A DNA stretch of 64,000 nucleotides. Origin: Melioribacteraceae bacterium (lineage in GTDB: Bacteria > Bacteroidota > Ignavibacteria > Ignavibacteriales > Melioribacteraceae). Below the pieces are notes generated by a model, which was not told the DNA's origin, searched no databases, and saw only the letters and a list, made by a program, of their open reading frames with translations. Shown here piece by piece: positions 57,173 through 64,000 of the stretch. Location of the stretch: assembly GCA_016342755.1 (NCBI GenBank), contig JAEINS010000015.1, positions 1 to 64,000 on the forward strand, written 5' to 3'. Position numbers and translations under genes: made by a program. How positions within the stretch are numbered: the stretch's first letter is position 1; every line of letters begins with the position of its first letter.

Positions 57173-58790
57173 CGCTAATGTTCAACTGTCCGCGTAACCA
57201 TTTTTTTCGTTTTTGAAGTTCATTCATAGTTTCTTTATGGATAGGCTTACCGCCGACTTTTAGCCATTCTTTATGAGCTAAATTCCAATCGATAAACTCA
57301 CTTTTGGAACGCTTCATTGCCAGTCGCCTTGAGAGATCCTTTATATCATCTTTAAGCCGTTCTATCTGTTCATAAACCGGTATATGCTGATAATCTTCAA
57401 CAACCGTAGGCTTTTCCTCGTGTATCATTTCCATTCCGGGTTCATCTTCTTCCTCCGGGAGAGCAAAAGCAGAACCAAAATCTAATTCAAGCTGAGTCTT
57501 TTTAGTTGCTATTGACCAAATGGCTTCAAAACTATCTTCACCCGGTTCAGTTGTTTTTCTTTTTCTTTCAACTTCCGGTTCACCTTCATTAACGCCGGAA
57601 CCTATGTAATGTTCACGTTCAATCTCAATCTGTTTTGCGTATTCAACCAAAATAATATCTTTTGGGATATAGAAAAATGCGTCCTGTTGTTTTAATCCCT
57701 TTTGTGTTCGCACAAATCTGCCAACCGCCTGTCTAAAGAAAAGCTCACTTTTTATATTGGAAGCATAAACGCCAACTCTTAATCTTGGAATATCAACTCC
57801 CTCCGAAACCATCTTAACAGCTACTAGCCACTTCTGCGAAGTTTTATTAAATCCCGCTATTTTTTTAGAAGCTTTTGGATCATCAGATACAACTATTGTG
57901 GGAAGGGTTCCTGTTAATCTTTCAATTAAAGAGGCTACACGTCTGGCATGTGACTGATCGATAGTTATAATTAGTCCGCCGGCAGCTTTATGATCAGAAT
58001 CTCTAATTTCATCAAGCTTACTGTTTGCATCTTTTATTACCATCTTAAGCCATTTACCATCAGGATCAAGTGCCGTACGCAGTCTTTCAGAAGCTCTTGA
58101 CTGATTAAGCATTCTGCCAAATGTTGATTTGAAAACTTTATTTTTTACACGCCATTCCATTTCGCCTTCAAACGCAGGAAAAAACACGGGTCTGCAAACA
58201 TTATCAATTATTGCATCGGAATAACCGTAAGTAAAATCGGCCATACTCTGGAATTTTTTATACTTTACAAATGGAATTGGATTTGCGTCTCGGCGGAATG
58301 GAGTTCCCGAAATTGAGAGTCTGTAAGCTGCCTTTTCGAACGCATAACGAGTTCCGTCGCCCCAAGAAAGGTTATCACCAAGGTGATGAATTTCATCAAA
58401 TATTACAAGCGTTTTTCGGCTGTCGCACGTTCTTTTATGAATTACCGGCGATCTTCCTACCTGCGCATAAGTTAAAGAAACTCCCCAGTAATCAGTTGAT
58501 TCCTGTTGATGCGCGTTTTCAAATTCCGGATTTATATCAATACCAATTTGTGCGGCGGATTCTGCCCACTGTTTTTTGAGATGTTCAGTCGGACATAGAA
58601 TTACAACACGCTTTATCTTTTTTTCCATAAATAAATGATGTACAACACGAAGAGCAAAAATAGTTTTTCCCGCCCCGGGAGTAGCCACACAAAGAAAATC
58701 TTTGTTCTGTTCATAATTTACCGCAACTTTTTCAAAGGCTTTTTGCTGCCATTTTCTAAGTTTAAGTTTCCAAGGATAAAGTATTTTCAT
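57165..58790 (-). CDS. SF2 DEAD/DEAH-box helicase
   Basis: A 541-residue helicase of the XPB/type-I-restriction-like SF2 group. Motif I is ATPGAGKT (K42), motif II DEIH (132-135), motif III SISGTPFRRD, and in the second RecA domain MVSEGVDIPRLRVGVYAS (as MVSEGVDIPRLR) and motif VI QAVGRFVRTQ. The start LRKWQQKAFEKV is a Q-motif-like region. The C-terminal ~60 residues (RLKDDIKDLSRRLAMKRSKSEFIDW ... GGKPIHKETMNEL) resemble a small helical DNA-contact domain. No nuclease, methylase or other defence gene is adjacent, so I would treat it as a DNA repair or remodelling helicase of unknown partner. Confidence 0.85.
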   Translation of the reverse strand: MKILYPWKLKLRKWQQKAFEKVAVNYEQNKDFLCVATPGAGKTIFALRVVHHLFMEKKIKRVVILCPTEHLKKQWAESAAQIGIDINPEFENAHQQESTDYWGVSLTYAQVGRSPVIHKRTCDSRKTLVIFDEIHHLGDNLSWGDGTRYAFEKAAYRLSISGTPFRRDANPIPFVKYKKFQSMADFTYGYSDAIIDNVCRPVFFPAFEGEMEWRVKNKVFKSTFGRMLNQSRASERLRTALDPDGKWLKMVIKDANSKLDEIRDSDHKAAGGLIITIDQSHARRVASLIERLTGTLPTIVVSDDPKASKKIAGFNKTSQKWLVAVKMVSEGVDIPRLRVGVYASNIKSELFFRQAVGRFVRTQKGLKQQDAFFYIPKDIILVEYAKQIEIEREHYIGSGVNEGEPEVERKRKTTEPGEDSFEAIWSIATKKTQLELDFGSAFALPEEEDEPGMEMIHEEKPTVVEDYQHIPVYEQIERLKDDIKDLSRRLAMKRSKSEFIDWNLAHKEWLKVGGKPIHKETMNELQKRKKWLRGQLNISVN

Positions 58791-58831
58791 AAATATTTAT
58801 ATTAACGGGGAAACCCGTCTGAAATTCCATT

Positions 58832-58860
58832 TAGTCACACTGAGCTAGTCGGAGTGTGAG
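58832..58860. repeat. Dispersed REP-like hairpin, copy 2
   Basis: CACACT (58836-58841) and AGTGTG (58853-58858) flank GAGCTAGTCGG, the same architecture as the copy at 52488-52512 but with a different outer stem, so base-pairing is kept while sequence differs. Confidence 0.6.
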
Positions 58861-58911
58861 AAGTTTTACATTAAAATTTTTTCTAATCTGTAATCCCAAA
58901 AGCCAAAAAAT

Positions 58912-58995
58912 GTCATTCTGAGGAATTCTGATCTATCAGGATGACGAAGAATCTTTTATTTAAGATTCCTCTTTGCTACGCTCATTCGGAATGAC
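58912..58995. repeat. Nested inverted-repeat element
   Basis: Outer arms GTCATTC (58912-58918) and GAATGAC (58989-58995). Inner arms GAATCTT (58949-58955) and AAGATTC (58962-58968). An 84-base element of this shape, ending GTCATT/AATGAC, looks like a dispersed non-coding repeat rather than part of a gene. Confidence 0.6.
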
Positions 58996-59141
58996 AAATT
59001 TAAGTTTAAGATGCGCTGTTTTTTTTGTTGGGCAAAGATAAAAAAAACAGAATTATTATTCCGTGTCAAGCAGAAAATAATTTTTTTATGCTATAATATT
59101 GAGCAGTAAGCGTGATTTGCTTAGTAACTTTTTCTTGGTGG

Positions 59142-59179
59142 GTGTCATGGTTTTGAGACAGCCTCTCGCACCATGACAC
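59142..59179 (-). terminator. Hairpin after the TraB/GumN gene
   Basis: GTGTCATGGT (59142-59151) and ACCATGACAC (59170-59179) are perfect 10-base arms, with GAGA/TCTC pairing inside. It is 10 bases past the stop of the TraB/GumN gene. On the minus strand the following bases are A-rich rather than T-rich, so it may be a processing or rho-related hairpin. Confidence 0.5.
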
Positions 59180-59188
59180 TGGTTAAAT

Positions 59189-60047
59189 TTACTCAGTAAT
59201 AATTTTTACTTCATATCCTTTAGACTTCAATAGACTAATAACATTCTCATCACCAACTAGGTGCTCTAATCCAATAGTTACAAAAATATTTTGTTTCTTA
59301 GTTAAGAAGGTTTCCATTTTATTTACAATCTTTAAATTTCTGTTCTTAATAACACTCTCATAAAAAGTAGGATATTTACTAAAATGCTCTTCAACAAATT
59401 TCTCAAAATAACTTAGATCACCTTCCCGCCATTTTAGAAGCATTTCTTCCATTTTTTCTGTTGATTGATCTCTGGTTTCTAATACTTCAACTAGCATATT
59501 CTCAAGTTCGTTACTATCAACTTTATTAGTCGCAGCAAGAATTTCTTCATAGGATTCAAATCCATCAATCTCAATATTTGATTTATTTGCTTCGTAGTGG
59601 AAATTTCCTTCAATACCTTTTTGAGAAATAAATCCACCTCTTTTTAATTCATCAGTTTCAATAAATGAAATTAGCCTATATGGTCTTTTGCTAGCTAAAA
59701 TACTTAAAGGAATGCCTATATCTTCAGAATATTCTTTTATAAGATTGTATGTTTTTTCTGAAACATGATTCGAAATATTATCATCTCCTTGATAATACTT
59801 ATTTTGTATTACTGCTGAACTATCAGATTTAGGTTTAATCTCCATCACTAATTTTGATGAATTTTTAAACCTCGACATTACATAGTTAGGCAGTGGATAG
59901 ATTGAATCATCACTTGTGTGGATTGAACCCAAAATATAAAGAGTACTATTGTCTGAGCTAATCTCGAATAAAACAGGTGAGTTCCCTTTTTTAGCTGTAC
60001 ATGATACCAAAATTACGATAAGCAAAAGTGCGAGTATTTTTTTTCAT
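59189..60047 (-). CDS. TraB/GumN-family lipoprotein with a homopolymer frameshift at its start
   Basis: A TraB/GumN (PF01963-type) protein, about 280 residues, resembling Tiki-like metalloproteases. The two conserved GxxH motifs are GSIHTSDDSIYPLP near the N-terminus and GLEHLVG near the C-terminus. The intact frame covers 59189-60025 and would need a TTG start inside the signal peptide. The natural ATG at 60045-60047 is followed by eight As (60037-60044), which puts it one base out of frame. With seven As the product would begin MKKILALLLIVILVSC, a perfect lipoprotein signal. So either one A is a sequencing error, or the tract slips to switch the lipoprotein on and off. Confidence 0.8.
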
Positions 60048-60086
60048 AATAGTACCCATAAAGTGCCCGAAAAATTTTTAGATCAA

Positions 60087-60119
60087 ATACCTCCAAGGTT
60101 TTTAAAACCTTGGAGGTAT
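60087..60119 (-). terminator. Terminator after the S46 peptidase gene
   Basis: Arms 60087-60102 and 60104-60119 are perfect 16-base reverse complements around a single base, with core AAGGTTTT/AAAACCTT. It starts 10 bases past the S46 stop. The core GGT-TTTAAAA-CC recurs in the hairpins at 42524 and 62388. Confidence 0.75.
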
Positions 60120-60128
60120 AATTTAAGT

Positions 60129-62264
60129 TTATTCTACAATCTGCCCATTTATAAGTTCCTTAACTAATTTCTCAGTTTTGTAAACATGTTTTAATGCTTC
60201 AAGAAGACCTTTACTATCAACAGCAACAGTTCTATTTTTTTCTGGAAGATAAACCATACTTCCGGGAAGACTTTCTAAGTTACCGTCAAATACAAGTCCA
60301 ACAACTTCTAAATTAGAGTTTATCATTGAGCTTCCTGAGTTACCGCCTACAATATCCGTTGTAGTTGCAATGTTCACCGGAGTTGTTAAATCCAATCCGG
60401 CCGGAGGATTTTTCCAGTTATCGTTTAATCCCCATGGATAAGTTTTTTTACCGAATGAATTATATCTATCATACATTCCGTAATAAGTAGTTTTTGGAGG
60501 AGCTAAAGTGCCGTTATACTCGTATCCTTTTATTACACCGTCTGTAATTCTAAGTGTAGAAGTGGCATCGGGCGGAATCTGATCGCCGTAAAGATCAAAA
60601 ACAACTTCACCTAACATCTGATTAAAAACACCAATATTACTTTGCACTTCTTTTATTTTTCCACTGATATTGGCTAATTCAGCCTTTGTGTTTTGGATAA
60701 AATAGATAAACGGATCATTAGAATTTAGAATTTCATCCGGCGATTTTTTTGCCAACTCAATAACTTTTTCTTTTGAAGTAATTGAAGATCGCTCTAAAAT
60801 AGAATTAACCGCATCCATACCTTTAAGATCTTTGAAAACAGCTTTTACAATTGGGTTTTCAGTTTGCAACTGATTTAACACTAACTCAGTATGGGCTTTA
60901 AGAAGCAGAGTCTGTAGTTCAGTATCAAAGTTATCGGGAAATATTTTGCTTATTGTTTCATCCAATTTATCAGCTTTATAATCATCCTCACGTTCTTCTT
61001 CTTTAAGTTTTAACTGATTTGCAAGTTTAATTATTTTATTAGCAATTTTGAAATATTCTGGCACACCCCAGTTTCTTGTATTATAAACAAATGATTTTGG
61101 ATAATACTTTGCTAATTCAGCTAGATTTGATTCCAAACCTTCCCAAAGATGCCCGTAAACTTTGTTTAGCTCTTCATCTTCTTTAACCTTAGCTTGTAGC
61201 TGATTATCAAAATGTTTTTTTCGCGCCATCAGATATTCATCCTTCAAGCCCAATAACATTCCCGCATAAACTTTTCTCCCGTTTCCAATTCCCATAACTC
61301 TGTTTAAAAGCTCAGATTCACGTTCTGGATATTTCTCAAAAAGCTCATAATAAGTATTATAAAGTCCGTTTAACAACTTAAGTGTTGCCGGATAACGTAC
61401 ATCACGGAAATATTCTAACTGAGCATAAGAAAGTAATCTGTCTGTATTTCCCGGGCGACCAATAACAAACACCGGTTCGCCAGCTTCCGCGCCTTCCGCG
61501 CTCCATTTGAAATAATTATCAGTATATAAAGGTTCTCCGTCTTCGTAAGCCCTAAAGAACATAAAATCCAGTTCATATCTTGGATAAGTAAAATTGTCCC
61601 AATCCCATCCTGTAGAAGCTATCTGGAAATCGGGTGCCATAACTAATCTTATATCTGTATATCTTTTGTATCCGTAAAGCGAATATTTTCCGCCGTTATA
61701 AAGTGTTACAACAGAACAAAGAAGTCCGGTTTCTTCACGATATTCTGCTTCAAGCTCTCTCATTTTTGTGTCACGGTTAGCAAGTTTTTCTTCGTTTGTT
61801 TCGCCACTGTGAAGAGCCAATAATACATCGTTTGTTACATCTTCAATTAAAACTAGTTGATCTACAAACAGATTAGGGATTTTTCTTTCTTCCTGAAGTG
61901 TTTCGGCATAAAAGCCAGTTTTAAAGAGATCTTCATTTTCCTTTTGGACTTTTAACATTACATCACGGCCGCAATGATGGTTTGTCATTATCAATCCATC
62001 CGAAGAAACAAAAGCTCCGGAGCAGCCTCTGCCAAATTGTAAAGCAGATTTTTTAGCTTTTTCTAGCCATTCTTCTGTAGGTTTGAAGTTGTATTCTGTT
62101 TCCCAATATTCAAAAGGGATGTCATCGAAAGTCCACATTTTACCAATATCTTTTAATGAGGATTCAATTTCATCAGTTTTAACGGGGTTATAAATGTTAT
62201 GCTGTGCGGATGTTACTATAAAAAGACTTAATAATAAAATTACAATTAAATATTTTTGTTTCAT
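60129..62264 (-). CDS. S46 family dipeptidyl peptidase (DPP7-like)
   Basis: A 711-residue exported serine peptidase, signal peptide about 1-20 (VTSAQ). The chymotrypsin-like parts are split by a helical insert as in DPP7/DPP11: CSGAFVSSDGLIMTNHHCGRD with H97 as catalytic histidine (quoted as GLIMTNHHCGRD), and GGNSGSSM with S643 as nucleophile. The S1-pocket position 18 residues after the serine is glycine (G661 in VFDGN). In known enzymes glycine there goes with preference for hydrophobic residues (DPP7), while arginine marks acid-specific DPP11. It would release dipeptides from peptides in the periplasm. A terminator follows; it is probably monocistronic. Confidence 0.93.
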   Translation of the reverse strand: MKQKYLIVILLLSLFIVTSAQHNIYNPVKTDEIESSLKDIGKMWTFDDIPFEYWETEYNFKPTEEWLEKAKKSALQFGRGCSGAFVSSDGLIMTNHHCGRDVMLKVQKENEDLFKTGFYAETLQEERKIPNLFVDQLVLIEDVTNDVLLALHSGETNEEKLANRDTKMRELEAEYREETGLLCSVVTLYNGGKYSLYGYKRYTDIRLVMAPDFQIASTGWDWDNFTYPRYELDFMFFRAYEDGEPLYTDNYFKWSAEGAEAGEPVFVIGRPGNTDRLLSYAQLEYFRDVRYPATLKLLNGLYNTYYELFEKYPERESELLNRVMGIGNGRKVYAGMLLGLKDEYLMARKKHFDNQLQAKVKEDEELNKVYGHLWEGLESNLAELAKYYPKSFVYNTRNWGVPEYFKIANKIIKLANQLKLKEEEREDDYKADKLDETISKIFPDNFDTELQTLLLKAHTELVLNQLQTENPIVKAVFKDLKGMDAVNSILERSSITSKEKVIELAKKSPDEILNSNDPFIYFIQNTKAELANISGKIKEVQSNIGVFNQMLGEVVFDLYGDQIPPDATSTLRITDGVIKGYEYNGTLAPPKTTYYGMYDRYNSFGKKTYPWGLNDNWKNPPAGLDLTTPVNIATTTDIVGGNSGSSMINSNLEVVGLVFDGNLESLPGSMVYLPEKNRTVAVDSKGLLEALKHVYKTEKLVKELINGQIVE

Positions 62265-62387
62265 CGTTCAACCTTCTTTTTGATTAATGTTTAAAGTTAT
62301 CAAAGTAAAAGGAATAAATAAACTTTTTTGATTGAGAAATAATGGGTTTGGTTATTTATTGTTGCAGAGATAATAACTGTAATAATA

Positions 62388-62443
62388 AACTTACGAGGTT
62401 AACGGCACATGAGGGGCAGGCCAATTTTAAAACCTCGCAAGTT
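62388..62443. repeat. Interrupted hairpin related to the ACCTCC terminators
   Basis: AACTTACGAGGTT (62388-62400) and AACCTCGCAAGTT (62431-62443) pair with one mismatch. The 30-base loop ends in TTTTAAAACC, the core of the hairpins at 42524 and 60087, so about 24 bases seem inserted into a once compact hairpin. It lies just past the stop of the TerB-like gene. Confidence 0.5.
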
Positions 62444-62450
62444 AATTTAT

Positions 62451-62876
62451 TTAGTTAGCAAGAAAAGGGAGTATTTCTAAATTGCTAGCTAAAACATCTT
62501 TTTCATAATCTAAATGTGTTAATGCTCTAAATTGTGTTTCTAGCCACTGATTATTTATGTTGTTATTTGCGGCTACCGTAATTAGCCATTCATATTCTGC
62601 ACTTGCTAAATCATTATCAGCTAGCGCAAGTTTAATTCCGTCTTTTAAAAATGCTTCCGCAAATATTGAACTTGAAAATTTAGGCGGATCTTTTTTTATA
62701 TATTCATTTTCAAATAGTCCATTAATTGCTTCTTCTACAAAATATTTTTCAAAGCCTAAAACTTTGCCAAGTTTTTTTATTAAATCATTTTCCGGCTGGG
62801 TGATTTTTTCATCTTTTCCAATAAGCAGTAATAATCCTTTAAAGTAGTTACTGCGGTCTAATAAGCTGAGTGTCAT
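62451..62876 (-). CDS. TerB-like helical protein
   Basis: A 141-residue cytoplasmic, all-helical protein. The pattern NYFKGLLLLIGKDEKITQPENDLIKKLGKVLGF (quoted as YFKGLLLLIGKDEKITQPE) followed by FLKDGIKLALADNDLASAEYEWL resembles the duplicated acidic-helix layout of the TerB (tellurite-resistance/DjlA N-terminal) superfamily, with the DGxIxxxE-like loops KDEKITQPE and ADNDLASAE. No other ter gene is nearby, so metal resistance should not be inferred. AGGAGGAAGG precedes ATG on the minus strand, a strong ribosome site. Confidence 0.6.
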   Translation of the reverse strand: MTLSLLDRSNYFKGLLLLIGKDEKITQPENDLIKKLGKVLGFEKYFVEEAINGLFENEYIKKDPPKFSSSIFAEAFLKDGIKLALADNDLASAEYEWLITVAANNNINNQWLETQFRALTHLDYEKDVLASNLEILPFLAN

Positions 62877-63048
62877 CCTTCCTCCTGCTCTTTGTGAGTA
62901 TTGAATTTTAGATAATAATTTATAGTAAAAAGCAGTATGTTATCTCCATTTATTGTTGTTGAAAATTACTGAGTTTCTACAAACGAATCAAGTTATAGTT
63001 CCATTAATATCTGTTTTTGTGATAGGCATCATGCGGTTTGGTTTTTCA

Positions 63049-63112
63049 CAGATTGCAAGCAATCTGCGTAACTAAGAGAAGGTAAGTGGTTTTGCTGTTG
63101 GAAACCACTTAC
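63049..63112. repeat. Two adjacent hairpins between the dus and TerB-like genes
   Basis: CAGATTGC-AA-GCAATCTG at 63049-63066 is a perfect palindrome. GTAAGTGGTTT (63082-63092) and AAACCACTTAC (63102-63112) are perfect 11-base arms with a 9-base loop. They lie just past the dihydrouridine synthase stop on the minus strand; no clean T run follows, so termination is only possible. Confidence 0.55.
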
Positions 63113-63134
63113 TGACAGTAGAATAAATCCTATT

Positions 63135-64000
63135 CTAACTTATAAAATCATGTTTTTGAAGTTCAGCATCATTTTGAAAAAACTTATTTACAATATCTTC
63201 ATAATTATTTGTGCTGTTTGTTTTCTGAATCTTCTTTAAGATTTTTTTGTTGTTAACAAATTGATGTGAATAATAATACCAGAATTCTTTCATTCTGCCT
63301 AAAATAGAAGCCGGACCAAAAAGAACTTTAGAATATTCCTGATAAACTTCATCATGAAAATCTTTAAGTATTTCTATTTTATCAGCAATTTGCAAAGTGT
63401 TATCCGATTTGATTTCACCCGGCAGAAACGGGTTTACCATTGCGCCGCGCCCAATCATCCATTTTGTTATATCTGGGAATCTTTTTTTCAATTCAATTAT
63501 ATCTTCGTAGTAAAATATATCGCCGTTATAAACTACCTGATGATCAATAAGTTTATAGCATTTTTCAAAAACATCCAGAAAAACAGTTCCTTCATACATT
63601 TGTATTCCGGTTCTCGCATGAATTGTAACTTCAGCAAGTTCATGTTTATTAAATACCGGAATCAGGTTAAAAATTTCATCAGTAGTAATTCTTCCAAGTC
63701 GTACTTTTATAGAAAGTCTGTTAGGAATATTTGGAATTATATTAGAGAGCAGTTCATCCATTTTTTCTGGAAAGGGAAGTATACCGGAACCGCGTCCGCG
63801 TTTTGCAACCATTTTATGCGGGCAGCCGAAATTGAGATTTACATCTTTGTAACCCAGATTAAATAATAATTTTGAAACATTAATTATATCTTCAGCATCA
63901 TTGCCAATTATTTGCGGAATAAGCGGCATTGCATTATTATTTTCAGGCAGTACTTCTCTAAAAACTTTCGGTTTTAATTTTACCCCTTTAAAAGACGCTA
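63135..64000 (-). CDS. tRNA-dihydrouridine synthase, N-terminus beyond the window
   Basis: The visible 288 codons encode a Dus-family flavoenzyme that reduces uridines in the tRNA D loop. The catalytic motif NFGCPHKMVAKRGRGSGIL (Cys in GCPHK) is followed by SIKVRLG, TIHARTG, VVYNGDIF and WMIGRGAMVNPFLPGEI, covering the FMN-binding TIM barrel, and a helical C-terminal domain. An ATG exists at 63929, but the frame stays open to 64000 and encodes VFREVLPENNNAMPLIPQIIG, quoted as VFREVLPENNN, which belongs to the family; the true start is outside the window. The usual N-terminal FMN motif is therefore missing here. Confidence 0.93.
   Translation of the reverse strand, partial: ASFKGVKLKPKVFREVLPENNNAMPLIPQIIGNDAEDIINVSKLLFNLGYKDVNLNFGCPHKMVAKRGRGSGILPFPEKMDELLSNIIPNIPNRLSIKVRLGRITTDEIFNLIPVFNKHELAEVTIHARTGIQMYEGTVFLDVFEKCYKLIDHQVVYNGDIFYYEDIIELKKRFPDITKWMIGRGAMVNPFLPGEIKSDNTLQIADKIEILKDFHDEVYQEYSKVLFGPASILGRMKEFWYYYSHQFVNNKKILKKIQKTNSTNNYEDIVNKFFQNDAELQKHDFIS

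Larger units (their letters stand above)
58791..59188. other. Intergenic region rich in dispersed repeats
   Basis: No coding frame. It holds the REP-like hairpin at 58836, the larger nested inverted repeat at 58912-58995 and the hairpin at 59142-59179. The promoter of the helicase (minus strand) should lie near its right part. Confidence 0.65.

Noticed and set aside
57165-58790. Helicase considered as part of an anti-phage or restriction system
   Set aside because: No nuclease, methylase, Argonaute or other defence gene is next to it; neighbours are a serine hydrolase and a TraB/GumN lipoprotein.
62451-62876. Tellurite-resistance gene
   Set aside because: Only a TerB-like fold is suggested; no terC, terD or terZ genes are present, so a resistance call is not supported.
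63354-63866. 170-codon open frame on the plus strand
   Set aside because: It lies wholly inside the dihydrouridine synthase gene on the other strand, has an atypical Phe/Ile/Tyr-rich composition and no family resemblance.

Overview
The window looks like chromosomal DNA of a low-GC member of the Bacteroidota/Chlorobi (FCB) group, most likely Ignavibacteria. This rests on several things seen together: secreted proteins ending in type IX secretion (T9SS) type A sorting domains with the NHPNPFNP...YYYQI style tail, a PorV-type barrel, TonB receptors with carboxypeptidase-like N-terminal domains, a SusC/SusD-type pair, a DUF4249 lipoprotein, an S46 dipeptidyl peptidase, and Bacteroidota-like promoter spacing (TTG, about 20 bases, TA-rich box). 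I see no phage, insertion sequence, CRISPR array or rRNA.

Layout. 1-9 kb: mostly single genes on both strands (chemoreceptor, DUF2147, M23 peptidase, patatin/BamA-like protein, M64 peptidase lipoprotein, DUF192, EVE domain). 9-15.7 kb: S9 peptidase, a large propeller/Y_Y_Y histidine kinase and two paralogous NarL-type response regulators. 16.2-24.1 kb: a TonB receptor, a 1266-residue T9SS cargo protein and a PorV-like barrel, all co-directional. 24.3-28.6 kb: a SusC/SusD-type uptake pair. 29-37.7 kb: a signalling block with a TPR histidine kinase, a REC-PAS-PAS protein, a T9SS-exported beta-solenoid protein, an anti-sigma-kinase/STAS fusion and a REC-PP2C phosphatase. 37.8-38.0 kb: two identical tRNA-Asn genes. 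38.4-42.5 kb: methylmalonyl-CoA epimerase and a complete sodium-pumping methylmalonyl-CoA decarboxylase. 42.5-50.2 kb (minus strand): TonB receptor, DUF4249 lipoprotein and three tandem paralogous PEGA/propeller lipoproteins. 50.5-64 kb: M1 peptidase, radical SAM enzyme plus GME-fold-like protein, NhaC antiporter, serine hydrolase, SF2 helicase, TraB/GumN lipoprotein with a homopolymer frameshift, S46 peptidase, TerB-like protein and a dihydrouridine synthase cut by the window edge.

How it may work together. The strongest unexplained signal is a shared non-coding element, AACCACAT-N4-RTGCNRTTG, in four intergenic regions: before the second response regulator, before the TonB/T9SS-cargo/PorV operon, before the SusC/SusD operon, and between SusD and the TPR kinase. 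Its final TTG sits 20 bases from a TA-rich box, so it may be an activator site fused to a promoter. I infer that the kinase/two-regulator system at 11-15.6 kb controls itself and the two neighbouring outer-membrane operons. The fourth copy is followed about 100 bases later by a strong terminator and could drive a small RNA. The sodium-pumping decarboxylase and the NhaC antiporter suggest use of a sodium gradient. Peptidases of families S9, M1, M64 and S46 suggest growth on protein or peptides.
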